From an uncultured Phycisphaerales bacterium (lineage in GTDB: Bacteria; Planctomycetota; Phycisphaerae; Tepidisphaerales; Tepidisphaeraceae): a stretch of 64,000 bases of DNA. The stretch's first letter is position 1; each line of letters opens with the position of its first letter. Under the pieces are notes generated by a model. That model worked only from the letters and a program-made list of their open reading frames with translations, was not told the DNA's origin and searched no databases. This document shows, one piece after another, positions 45,218 through 53,815 of the stretch. The position numbers and the translations under genes are program-made. The stretch is from NCBI GenBank assembly GCA_903871935.1, contig CAIQIQ010000023.1, positions 1-64,000 on the forward strand, given 5' to 3'.

Positions 45218-45328
45218 GCTGGTCCTGCTCCTTCTACAATCCGTTCGTTGTGGACTATAGTATACAAACTCATCCGTCAGTTAGAAACTAAATAGCTGAG
45301 GCTGAATCCATAGGAGGACTGCAGAACC

Positions 45329-45736
45329 ATGGTTGAGATCACGATCCGATATGAAGGTGACCTGCGCTGTGTGGCGACGCACGGTCCCAGCGGCACGGTG
45401 ATGCAAACCGACGCCCCGGTCGACAACATGGGCAAGGGCGAAAGCTTCTCCCCAACCGATCTCGTCGCCACCGCCTTGGGAACCTGCATCCTTACCATCC
45501 TGGGGATCGTATCCCAACGGTCGGGCATCCCCATCGCCGGGGCAACGATCAAAGTGACCAAGGATATGACCGCTCAGCCACCCCGGCGGATCGCCCGCTT
45601 GGGCGTAACCGTTAACATCCCCCAGAAACTGACGTATGAGCAGAAACAGCGCCTGATCAACGCCGCCGACACCTGCCCGGTCAAAAAGAGCCTCCATTCC
45701 GAGATCGAAGTGCCAATGCAATGGAACTGGGGATAG
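45329..45736 (+). CDS. OsmC-family peroxiredoxin-like protein
   Basis: 135 residues; AGGAGG lies eleven bases before ATG. The OsmC fold is shown by 'GEGESFSPTDLVATALGTCILTILGI'-type text (here GKGESFSPTDLVATALGTC, Cys about 53) and 'NAADTCPVKKSL' (Cys about 116), the two redox cysteines that reduce organic hydroperoxides. A tRNA-Ser gene follows 54 bp after the stop. Confidence 0.93.
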   Translation: MVEITIRYEGDLRCVATHGPSGTVMQTDAPVDNMGKGESFSPTDLVATALGTCILTILGIVSQRSGIPIAGATIKVTKDMTAQPPRRIARLGVTVNIPQKLTYEQKQRLINAADTCPVKKSLHSEIEVPMQWNWG

Positions 45737-45790
45737 CCGAAGCGCATAGCTTGCCTTTCAGGCGAAAAAGCCGTAGGTTTGATAGCATCT

Positions 45791-45877
45791 GGAGAGGTGG
45801 CCGAGTGGCTGAAGGCGACGGTTTGCTAAACCGTTGTGGGGGAAACCTCACCGCAGGTTCGAATCCTGTCCTCTCCG
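45791..45877 (+). tRNA. tRNA-Ser(GCT)
   Basis: Acceptor arms GGAGAGG (45791-45797) and CCTCTCC (45870-45876) pair perfectly, with discriminator G45877. The anticodon stem ACGGT/ACCGT flanks TTGCTAA, giving anticodon GCT. There is a long class II variable arm (TTGTGGGGGAAACCTCACCG) and the T arm GCAGG-TTCGAAT-CCTGT. No encoded CCA. Confidence 0.96.
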
Positions 45878-45885
45878 CTGACTGT

Positions 45886-45914
45886 AAAGGCATGGTTCAA
45901 AAAACCGTGCCTTT
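45886..45914 (+). terminator. Hairpin terminator after tRNA-Ser
   Basis: AAAGGCATGGTT pairs with AACCGTGCCTTT (12 bp, one G-T) around a 5-base loop, nine bases after the tRNA end. The T-tract is short, so termination strength is uncertain. Confidence 0.6.
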
Positions 45915-46146
45915 CAGCCGTTTTGGAGCACTTGCCGCCCGGCAGGTGCCGATAGCCCCCAAATGGTCCCAAGCACTTGAGGCCGCTCTATCTGGGGCAT
46001 TCCTCTCCCTGCCTTTCTCCCTCCCGCGGCAGGTTCTCTTGTCAATTGCGTGGATTCCTCCAGATTTTGGACGCGCCGTACCAATGCGAAGGGACAACGC
46101 TGACCGGGGAAACACTGACGCACTCGCCTGCTGCGGAAACGTGACG

Positions 46147-46754
46147 GTTTCAATCCGTCCCGGTCGTCAGCAATGACCGGGGAAATCGCATCTCACCGAT
46201 GCGCGTTGCGAGTTCGGCCTGTTTCAATCCGCCCCGGTCATGGATGACCGGGGAAATCTGATAGCCCGCGCAACCATTTGCGATGCCGTCTGGTTTCAAT
46301 CCGCCCCGGTCATGGATGACCGGGGAAATCGCATTTCACCGATCCTCCCGGCCAGTTCGGCCTGTTTCAATCCGCCCCGGTCATGGATGACCGGGGAAAT
46401 AACGCATCACGGCCCGGGGTTGCTCCGCATTTGTGTTTCAATCCGCCCCGGTCATGGATGACCGGGGAAATCGGACAGACGTTCGGACTGTTGCCCCAGG
46501 AGATGGTTTCAATCCGCCCCGGTCATGGATGACCGGGGAAATGGCTTCTCGCCGGTCTCCACACCATGCAGAATCGGTTTCAATCCGCCCCGGTCATGGA
46601 TGACCGGGGAAATGTGCCAGCGTCGTGGCCCGACATACGCCAGCGCGTTTCAATCCGCCCCGGTCATGGATGACCGGGGAAATCAGTTCCCAGTGACGTG
46701 AGCGTCAGCGTGTTGTCGTTTCAATCCGCCCCGGTCATGGATGACCGGGGAAAT
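46147..46754 (-). CRISPR. Type I-C CRISPR array, nine repeats, eight spacers
   Basis: Repeats of 37 bp start at 46221, 46293, 46364, 46435, 46506, 46577, 46647 and 46718 and are identical. A degenerate 40-bp repeat starts at 46147, and a further half-repeat (TGACCGGGGAAAC) ends at 46113. Spacers are 33-35 bp. Read on the reverse strand, repeats begin ATTTCCCCGGTCAT and end CGGATTGAAAC, the usual type I-C 3' handle, so the array is transcribed leftward, away from the cas genes, and the worn repeat is leader-distal. The repeat core is a 10-bp perfect palindrome around GG, giving a stable crRNA hairpin. Forward ORFs through the array are artefacts. Confidence 0.96.
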
Positions 46755-46983
46755 GGCCCACTCTTAACTCCATATCCCGCAGATTCCGGCGCGGGCAAAG
46801 CCGCGAACATCCGTTCTGGCACCGTTCATCAACGGGTTGTCCATCAACCACCTTCATCGTATCTCTTCACTTGTCAAAGAACTGCATCTCTCCGCGAAAC
46901 CCCCGTCCGCTCGCGTGCGCACGAGGTTCGCGGCCACCACGGGACCAGCAACTCCTGGTCTTCAGCGATGTCATAATCCAGGC
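46755..46983 (-). promoter_or_regulatory. Probable CRISPR leader between cas7 and the array
   Basis: 229 bp between the cas7 stop (46984) and the first intact repeat (46718-46754). No ORF matches cas4, cas1 or cas2, which normally occupy this place. The leader role is inferred from repeat orientation; a GACCAG...CTGGTC hairpin at 46943-46960 could terminate the cas transcript. Confidence 0.5.
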
Positions 46984-47940
46984 CTATGACCAGGGGAACA
47001 TGTCAGCAGCAATCTGCGCCGAGGTCAGATCTCGATATGTAACTCCCGCCGGGATGGCATCCAGCACCTGAATCTGCGGCTTGTATTCCTCAAAGGTTCG
47101 AGGCGCGGCTTCACGCCCCAGCGGCTTGGTGACGATCTTATCAAACAGTACGTGCGCTGGCGCTTCGCCCAAGGCAGTGGCGTGCTGGAACACATGCAAT
47201 CCACGAATACACATCAGCCCGCGCGCGGCCGAGCGATCGAAGTCAAACATGCGCTGGATCGCCTGGAAGAACAGCGACAGGTCGGCGTAGCTAAAGCCTG
47301 TGTCCTTCGCGAGCATCGGGTTGATGAATCCGTGGCCGCGATAGAGGGCGTAGGGCACGGTAGCCTTGCGGCCGATTGTGCCAGTCAGAAATCCATCCGC
47401 CTTCGTCTGCTTTTCAGCGTCCTGGACAGTTGTAACGCTCTTGCGCGTGATCGCGGATTCCATGGGGATGATCGGATCGAGAGAACGTGCGAATGTTATC
47501 TGCGCCGGGCCACGCACCTGTCCGCAGTTGAAATCACCGGTCGATAACACTGCACCAAACGCACGAAGATCATAGTAGTTTGCGAGCAGCCACTTCTTGG
47601 CCTTCTCGGATTCGGTCGCCTTGTCTTTGCCTTTAAGTTCCTTGAACGCGACCTTGTCAACGCCAGCGCCATCAAACCCACCCTCAATCAGAGTGTTGAG
47701 AATGCGTTTCTCATAGACCGCATCCTGCGTCTGGAAGAACAGTTCACTCCCCGGCTTTGCACCTGCCAGAGCGGCCACGGCGTTGCGAATCTTCCGCTTG
47801 ATGCAGACGTCGGTGACGAACCCTTGCAGCGACTGTGGATCGGTGCGAGGCAGATTGCCCGCGTCCGGGTCACCGTTGGGGTTGCCATCGGTCACATCGA
47901 ATAGGAACACGAAGTCATAACGACGGTCAACGTAGCTCAT
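46984..47940 (-). CDS. cas7: Cas7 (Csd2), type I-C Cascade backbone subunit
   Basis: 318 residues; AAGGAG precedes ATG 47940. 'RRYDFVFLFDVTDGNPNGDPDAGNLPRTDPQSLQGFVTDVCIKRKIRN' in part is the hallmark Csd2/DevR N-terminus, and 'GQVRGPAQITFARSLDPIIPMESAITRKSV' and 'RGLHVFQHATALGEAPAHVLFDKIV' are further matches. Multiple copies bind the crRNA spacer. Last gene of the cas3-cas5-cas8c-cas7 run; the array follows. Confidence 0.96.
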   Translation of the reverse strand: MSYVDRRYDFVFLFDVTDGNPNGDPDAGNLPRTDPQSLQGFVTDVCIKRKIRNAVAALAGAKPGSELFFQTQDAVYEKRILNTLIEGGFDGAGVDKVAFKELKGKDKATESEKAKKWLLANYYDLRAFGAVLSTGDFNCGQVRGPAQITFARSLDPIIPMESAITRKSVTTVQDAEKQTKADGFLTGTIGRKATVPYALYRGHGFINPMLAKDTGFSYADLSLFFQAIQRMFDFDRSAARGLMCIRGLHVFQHATALGEAPAHVLFDKIVTKPLGREAAPRTFEEYKPQIQVLDAIPAGVTYRDLTSAQIAADMFPWS

Positions 47941-47994
47941 ACGATTCTCCTTCTTGTTCAGAGTTCTGAAAGCCCAAAGCTGGGATAACGATGA

Positions 47995-49728
47995 TCATTC
48001 TTTTTCCCCGCCGCCCTTGCCCTTGCGGTACGCAGCTCGCTGGTGATAGAAGCCAAGGGCAAACTGCCCCTGTTCGGATAACGCAAGCAGGCTGGGGAAC
48101 GTCTTAATGCGGAGGCAAAGCGATTCAATGTCTTTCTGCAGATTGACCGCCATGCCGGGCTTGTCGCTCTGCAGTTTGCCCAAGTGCTGCTGGGCGGATT
48201 TGAATAGCCTCGGAAATACCAAGCCCGGCGAGGTGCTGGCCGTGCCGTAGAAACGATCGACGACATTGGCATTCACATCGCCCAGCGCGCCCCACTGCAA
48301 GCGTTCAAACACCGCCATCAGACGCCCACACACATACGCCGGCATAACACACGCCTCATTCAGTGCATCACTCATCTCGAATCCCTTCCGGTTAAGTACC
48401 AGTTTGATCAACGCAAGCCGCGTCGCCCTGAATCCACCATCGCCCTCTGCGGCCAGCCGGCGCACGCACGCCGCCAGGACGTTGTCGGGCAAAGCAAGCC
48501 GTTTGAGTGCCGCGTCCATCAACTGCGACGGCAGATTGGGCGATACCGCATCCGAATCGAGCGCCGTCGAGATGGCCAACTGCCACAGTGGGAACACACT
48601 CACGGTCTCCTTGCCCCATGGATCAACGATCCGCAAGTCGGCAAACCACGCGGCCAAGTTTGACCGCACCTCCCCCAGTGGCGCTTCCAGATAGTCGCGC
48701 ACCACGACCCGCGCCGAATTGCCTGACAGAGACAAGCAGTAGAAGGCATTGTGATCCAGCACGGTGGATTGATGCCCTTCCTTCATGCTGTCCAGGAGCT
48801 TGGCCACCAAAGCCGGGTCAGTACCATCAATGCATGCGAACACATCATCCAGGTCGCATTTGTCCCGTGTCCAGAAGAGGAAGAGCGCGTTTCCTATGCC
48901 GACTCGGCTCCGATGCAACTTCTGTTGGATCAGCGATGCCAGCGCCCGCGTATACCCTTCGGCGGCGCGATACCCAATCGACGCATTCGCGGCCGCGTCA
49001 AGCCCATAGCTGAGAAAGGCGTCCTTGTCATTGGATACGACACTTACACCCGAAGCCATGCCGCCAGGAATGGTTGGCAATCTCGGATGCGTCGTCGCCA
49101 GCGGGCCATATTCTCCTGTGATCTGACAGACGCCCTGTGGGCCATCTTCCTGTCGTTGCTGATCGAATTTGGCGTAAAAGAGACGCCACCAAGCGCGCAC
49201 CGGCTCGCGATCCAGAATCGTCACGCCCTGGTCAGGATGCCAGGCAAATGTACACCGGTCGCCGGGATCAGGCGTCAAGGCGTCGAGGTCCGTCTTGATC
49301 TTTCTCGCCAGATCGCCGTCCGTGGAAATGGCGACGCCGAACGATGCCACCGCCTTTAAGGCAGAATCGCCAGAATCGGCCGCAGCCTTGGTCATCTGTT
49401 GCCAGAACGTCTTGCGGCTGTTGACGCTCTTGCCCTCATCGCTCACGGGCAGCACGCGCGCCAGAGTATCGGCGAAATAGCGAGCGAAACCCGCATTTGC
49501 CGGAGCTCCGTGTGGCTTGGCGATCAATAACTCCTTGCCCCTGTCCGGCTCGATCTTCGGATGGCCTTTCTTGGTTGGTCTGGTGATCTCGCCACGACGT
49601 TCCTCAATTCCGAGGTACTCACCCTCGCCGCCGACTTTGACAATATAGGGCACTGGCACGGATTCAAAAGCCAGATCGTCCAGCAGCCGTTCCCGTACTG
49701 CCAATTCATACAATCGCTTGAGTATCAT
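47995..49728 (-). CDS. cas8c: Cas8c (Csd1), type I-C large subunit
   Basis: 577 residues from ATG 49728, which overlaps the cas5 stop by 4 bp and is preceded by GGAGGGGGAG. 'MILKRLYELAVRERLLDDLAFESVPVPYIVKVGGEGEYLGIEE' in part is the normal Csd1 start. The middle has 'NASIGYRAAEGYTRALASLIQQKLHRSRVGIGNALFLFW' and 'FYCLSLSGNSARVVVRDYLEAPL'. The C-terminus 'QGQFALGFYHQRAAYRKG' is diagnostic. It recognises the PAM and stabilises the R-loop. In type I-C an internal start within cas8c yields Cas11; I did not resolve it here. Confidence 0.96.
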   Translation of the reverse strand: MILKRLYELAVRERLLDDLAFESVPVPYIVKVGGEGEYLGIEERRGEITRPTKKGHPKIEPDRGKELLIAKPHGAPANAGFARYFADTLARVLPVSDEGKSVNSRKTFWQQMTKAAADSGDSALKAVASFGVAISTDGDLARKIKTDLDALTPDPGDRCTFAWHPDQGVTILDREPVRAWWRLFYAKFDQQRQEDGPQGVCQITGEYGPLATTHPRLPTIPGGMASGVSVVSNDKDAFLSYGLDAAANASIGYRAAEGYTRALASLIQQKLHRSRVGIGNALFLFWTRDKCDLDDVFACIDGTDPALVAKLLDSMKEGHQSTVLDHNAFYCLSLSGNSARVVVRDYLEAPLGEVRSNLAAWFADLRIVDPWGKETVSVFPLWQLAISTALDSDAVSPNLPSQLMDAALKRLALPDNVLAACVRRLAAEGDGGFRATRLALIKLVLNRKGFEMSDALNEACVMPAYVCGRLMAVFERLQWGALGDVNANVVDRFYGTASTSPGLVFPRLFKSAQQHLGKLQSDKPGMAVNLQKDIESLCLRIKTFPSLLALSEQGQFALGFYHQRAAYRKGKGGGEKE

Positions 49729-50513
49729 CGCTCCCCCTCCCATCCATGAATCTTCACAGGAGCTTCGCCATTGAGTCCGCCATCGACCGTGTCGCAGTGC
49801 AAGGTGCCTTTGATGAGCGATGCAGTGAAGAAGCCCGGACGATTCTCGCCATTGGGGCCATAGCGGATGTCGTAGAGCATCAGTCCCAAACCTTCGGACC
49901 AGTCCATGGGCTGCTCAGTCCCATCAACTGGAGCGAAATCGCAGGCGAACTCACGACAACCCAGGTACGGCCGATGGAAGCACTGGCCCTTCTCTACACG
50001 ACGAACGAACATCTCGCGGTATTTGATCGGTGGGTCCTGTGCGTCGAAACCGTCCATGTGAACACTGGCGTCGATGCGATACGCCACATTCTGTAGCAGC
50101 AGCGTATTCCGCTGTGTGCGGTTTTGCCCGCCGGCGCTCTCCCGCCCTGCGGAATCCACCAGGTAAGGCTCCGCCGTCCCTGGTTCCTTCATCCAGCCCA
50201 TTACTGTTCGTGGGGGAATCTTCCCCTGTACCTCATTGCGACGAACGCTCGCAAGCTGCGGTCGGTCCGGGGCTTTTCCGTTGAGCCACCAAGGCTTTAG
50301 AGCGGTGATGCGTCGAATGTGCCAGTGGAAGGCCGGCACCAGTTCGCCGCTTGTTGGGTCCGTCTTCTTCTTGAAGAGTATGGCATCCAACACGCCTCTT
50401 GCGGCCGATGGCGTCATGATCGGATAGCTCATCCGTTCCACCTTCAGTTCCGGCCGCGTGAAGCAGGCGTAGTCGCCCCACACTTTCATCGATACTACAT
50501 GGTTTTCAGGCAT
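49725..50513 (-). CDS. cas5c: Cas5d (Cas5c), type I-C crRNA-processing subunit
   Basis: 262 residues from ATG 50513 (AGAGAGGA six bases upstream). 'VSMKVWGDYACFTRPELKVERMSYPIMTPSAARGVLDAILFKK' in part and 'RNTLLLQNVAYRIDASVHMD' match Cas5d, which replaces Cas6 as the endonuclease that cleaves pre-crRNA at the repeat hairpin. 'HRPYLGCREFACDFAPV' is also typical. It follows cas3 by 16 bp and overlaps cas8c. Confidence 0.95.
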   Translation of the reverse strand: MPENHVVSMKVWGDYACFTRPELKVERMSYPIMTPSAARGVLDAILFKKKTDPTSGELVPAFHWHIRRITALKPWWLNGKAPDRPQLASVRRNEVQGKIPPRTVMGWMKEPGTAEPYLVDSAGRESAGGQNRTQRNTLLLQNVAYRIDASVHMDGFDAQDPPIKYREMFVRRVEKGQCFHRPYLGCREFACDFAPVDGTEQPMDWSEGLGLMLYDIRYGPNGENRPGFFTASLIKGTLHCDTVDGGLNGEAPVKIHGWEGER

Positions 50514-50529
50514 ATCAATCCTCTCTTGC

Positions 50530-52728
50530 TTAGAACACCATCGCCCCAGCATCTTCGCCGGGCACCAGTCCCAACGCGGGGTCATACGGCATGGCGCAAA
50601 CGTTCACCCCGGGAAGGTGGTCGAGCACCACGCTCCCTCCCAAGCGGCGAAGGTCGTAGTCGTAAACGTTCACACAGTATCGTTGCAGGTCTCGATAGAG
50701 CTGCCGCGTTGGTCGAGTGCGAATTTCATCCAGCAGTTGCTGGACATGGTCCTTCGCTTCGGCCCAAGCCGTCACCACAAGCGATGTCGTGGCATCATCG
50801 ATCAAACGGTACTCCTTGGCGACATCGCGGAACGAAAGGCTGTGTCGAAGCCTGCAGATGTTTCGGTGGTCCAGTTCGCCAGTGCGGTACAGCCGCCGGA
50901 AATACTCGCTCAATTGAGAGGGAGCATGGATGTCCGGCTCGCGCCCAGCGCGGATGAAATCCTGATCCAGCACGGCCACGCCATTGCGATACCACCCATC
51001 GGGCGGAAGCTTGCCCTCAACACTTCTGAAGACGATGACCTCGCCGCATTGGAGCAGCCCCTCGCGATTGCACCGCCCGGCCGCCTGCACCACCGCCTCA
51101 AGCGGAGCCAGTTCGCGCATCAAAAGCGGGAAATCCACATCAACACCGGCTTCAATCAACTGGGTTGAAACAAGGTGGCAGGGCTTACCGTCGGCAAGCA
51201 GTCGCCGGACTTCATCCAGTATCTCTAGCCGATGCGCAGGACACATCGCCGTGGAAAGATGAAAGATGCCATCCCCGCCGGATTGCCGCAACTGGCCGAA
51301 CAATTCACGAGCCGCCTTCTTGGTGTTCACCACACAGAGGGCTTGTTGCTTATCCAGCATCCTGCCAGCAACATCGGCCCAATCGATGGCCCGCGCTGTC
51401 GGACTCGGCCAGCTTACTGCGACGCGCTTCAACCTGGCAAACAGGTCGAGGCTCGGAGGCACAATGTCACGCACGCCCTCCAGACCCTCCGGTAGCAGAC
51501 TGGAGTCTCGATTCCATGCCGGCTGGGTTGCAGTGCACAGCACGATGGAGCAACCAAGGTACTGTGTCACCTGCTGGAGCATCTGACACGTTGGAGCGAT
51601 CAGCCCCGGCGGCAGCGTCTGGCATTCATCCAAAATCACCACACTGCGCGCAATGTTGTGGAGCTTTCGGGAGCGCCCCGGATCATTGGAGAATAGTGTT
51701 TCGTAGAACTGCACGCTGGTCGTCAGGACAATGGGTGCATCCCAGTTCTCGGCAAGGCGCTGCGCAGACTCAGTCTGGGCTTCATCCGCACCGTCCCGGT
51801 TCTGAATCCCATCGGCCAGACTGTGGTGTTCAAGAATCAGATCGCCCGAGCCATCATGCACAGCCTCGCCGAATACCCTTGCATTCTGCTCGATGATGCT
51901 CAGGTATGGCGCTACATAGATCACCCGGTGCAATCCATGTTGTTGGGCATGCTTCAGGGCAAAAGCCAGTGAGGAAAGAGTCTTCCCGCCTCCCGTCGGA
52001 ACGGACATTGAGAACAGCCCCGGCGGCTGATCAGCTGCATGCAGCGAGGCGTTAAGAACTTGGTCGCGAATCAAAGCGATCTTTGCATCTCTGCATCTGG
52101 CTGCCCGGATCAGGATGTATTGGCGGACGCATGTGAGCAGGGCCGCTGCATCCAAGATGAACGGCTGTGATCGCGTGGGCCATTGCCTGCTCCTGGCCTC
52201 GTGGTCGGACGTATCAAGCCAATCGGCATCCACCAGGCAACTGAACAAGAGGCGAGACTGCATCTCGACGGATAGCGGTTCAGCGCCTCGCGCGCCGGGA
52301 CGGATGGCGAGCTCGCACGCCGGGCAGTCTGCTTGGGCAATGGACAACACGTGAGCCAAGACCTCGCGCACTTCCTCTATTGAGTTCACCAGGTCGGCGA
52401 CATTCTGGAGCCCCGCATGATGCCCCATGATGGCCGATGCCAGCTCAATCCGCCGCGATGCCAACGCATGCGCTGCTCCGATCTGCTTGTGCCGAGTAGC
52501 TTCGCCCTTGCCACGGTTGCCGCGAATATACTCCTGAAACTCAGGCCGATACTTGCCCAAATCATGCAGCAGCCCCGCCATGTACGCCGCGTCGTGGAAT
52601 GCGCCATCCCCCGGCCGCGCCTCTTCCGCAAATCGCCTCGCCATTGTCGCTACCCCCAGCAGGTGCTCCTTCAGCAACTGCCAGTCGCTCCGATCCGCCT
52701 GCTTCCCGCTATGCGCGTAATACTCCAT
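50530..52728 (-). CDS. cas3: Cas3 HD nuclease-helicase, type I-C
   Basis: 732 residues from ATG 52728, chosen because GGAAGGA lies nine bases upstream; an in-frame start at 52791 adds 21 residues. HD domain: H22, then 'YMAGLLHDLGKYRPEF' (about 49-64) and 'GHHAGLQN'. Helicase: 'SMSVPTGGGKTLSSLAFALKHA' (Walker A), 'VVILDECQTLPPG' (DExH-type), 'VLCTATQPAW' and 'HLVSTQLIEAGVDVDFPLLMRE' with the arginine-finger region. It degrades target DNA after Cascade binding. All active-site motifs are intact, so interference should be functional. Confidence 0.95.
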   Translation of the reverse strand: MEYYAHSGKQADRSDWQLLKEHLLGVATMARRFAEEARPGDGAFHDAAYMAGLLHDLGKYRPEFQEYIRGNRGKGEATRHKQIGAAHALASRRIELASAIMGHHAGLQNVADLVNSIEEVREVLAHVLSIAQADCPACELAIRPGARGAEPLSVEMQSRLLFSCLVDADWLDTSDHEARSRQWPTRSQPFILDAAALLTCVRQYILIRAARCRDAKIALIRDQVLNASLHAADQPPGLFSMSVPTGGGKTLSSLAFALKHAQQHGLHRVIYVAPYLSIIEQNARVFGEAVHDGSGDLILEHHSLADGIQNRDGADEAQTESAQRLAENWDAPIVLTTSVQFYETLFSNDPGRSRKLHNIARSVVILDECQTLPPGLIAPTCQMLQQVTQYLGCSIVLCTATQPAWNRDSSLLPEGLEGVRDIVPPSLDLFARLKRVAVSWPSPTARAIDWADVAGRMLDKQQALCVVNTKKAARELFGQLRQSGGDGIFHLSTAMCPAHRLEILDEVRRLLADGKPCHLVSTQLIEAGVDVDFPLLMRELAPLEAVVQAAGRCNREGLLQCGEVIVFRSVEGKLPPDGWYRNGVAVLDQDFIRAGREPDIHAPSQLSEYFRRLYRTGELDHRNICRLRHSLSFRDVAKEYRLIDDATTSLVVTAWAEAKDHVQQLLDEIRTRPTRQLYRDLQRYCVNVYDYDLRRLGGSVVLDHLPGVNVCAMPYDPALGLVPGEDAGAMVF

Positions 52729-52900
52729 CCCGTACGAATCCTTCCCACTCATTGCCCAGGCCATCATACCCACCCGCATCCACCAACGCATGCTCCTGTG
52801 ACATTCAAAACAATCTCCTCACACCCGCCAATCCTCCCACACCCCTGTGACAACATCATGTCACACCCGATCATGTAATTTTTCAGGAAAGCAGAGGAGA

Positions 52901-53300
52901 CGCCTGCTGGTCGCTCCACTCCCCGGCGATGGCGTCCTGCTTTGGACGCCACCGCTTCCACCACGGGTACGTGGAGCGCTTGCTGACGCTATAGCGGCCT
53001 CCGGCCTACGCGTCGGCGCGGCCGCCGCATCCTGTCCTAAGTCGCGTCCCGCGACGGCTTTGGAGCCGCCGCAGTTTACCCGCCGTGGCGGGGCGGCGGG
53101 GGTTGGGGGAATCACACCAAAAAATCTCGAAAGATTTTGGCGCTGCGCTAACCCCTTGTCAGTCCTCAACTTCCATTTTTGGCAGCCTCCAAATCACCCC
53201 ATATATATAGAGAGACGTGTTTTTTCGTTCGTAGTTCAAGCTTTAGCTTGTCTGCGTACCCTGCGCCTCCGCGCTATTTGACAACCGAATACCCGCGCCA
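52901..53300 (+). repeat. Large dispersed repeat, copy B
   Basis: Aligns with 12938-13280 in the same orientation, from CGCCTGCTGGTCGCTCC to TTTGACAACCGAATACC. Compared with copy A it has extra palindromes: the GCAGTTTACCCGCCG unit at 53071-53092 and a GTAG-TT-CAAGC-TTTA-GCTTG hairpin at 53231-53250. Both copies end with TATATATAGAGAGA followed by a T-run. Confidence 0.85.
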
Positions 53301-53372
53301 CCCAAAGCCCACCGGCTGCTGTCGGTGGGTCATGCCCTGGCATCAACTTTGCTCAGCCGATCCCCAGCCCAA

Positions 53373-53611
53373 TGCCCCATTCTGCCCCAAAATGTCCCAC
53401 TTTATTTCCGCAGGACCACGACCGCCCCTCTTGGTCTTCAACGCATGACGTATCACGTATTGCGTTCTTGCGGACCAATGTCACACTTTGTCACAGAGTG
53501 TCACACTTTTTTCCGCAGAGCCACGACGGCCTCTTGGTCATGGTCGAGCGAAGCGAAATCCCAGCCACGCCGGGGTCCCGGAATGTCACCAAAATGTCAC
53601 CTTTTGTCACC
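53373..53611 (+). repeat. 10-bp-phased TGYCCC and TGTCAC triplets, copy B
   Basis: TGCCCCA/TGCCCCA/TGTCCCA begin at 53373, 53383 and 53393; TGTCACA at 53479, 53489 and 53499; TGTCACC at 53584, 53595 and 53605. The first two triplets are followed by TTATTTCCGC or TTTTTTCCGC. An inverted GTGACATT follows the third at about 53624. Order and spacing parallel copy A, with one additional triplet. Confidence 0.8.
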
Positions 53612-53815
53612 ATCCTTTACGAAGTGACATTTCGTGCCTAACTCCAGTAGTGACAAGTCCTTCCACGATGTCACCACCCCCACAGCTTGAGCAGGCGCGT
53701 GTCTATACGGCCGGGCTTTGCGGGAATCTCCATGGCATCAACGGTGGGCGCTCGTCGTAGCCGCGCGACTGCCAGGACAAGTCCGGCGTCTTTCGTTCCC
53801 CCTTCGCGCAAGACC

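Larger units (their letters stand above)
52729..53815. other. 1.1-kb repeat-rich non-coding spacer (copy B)
   Basis: Lies between the cas3 start and the end of the radical SAM gene. It holds the large repeat copy B (52901-53300), phased triplets (53373-53611) and nothing that looks like a gene. The cas operon promoter must lie in the 52729-52900 part; I could not pick it out. Confidence 0.65.

Noticed and set aside
46240..46461. Open frame MDDRGNLIARATIC...
   Set aside because: It is read through the CRISPR repeats; its repeated MDDRGN is the translated repeat.
46755..46983. Possible cas2 or cas4 remnant between cas7 and the array
   Set aside because: I looked in all frames for Cas1/Cas2/Cas4 motifs and saw none; too short for any intact adaptation gene.
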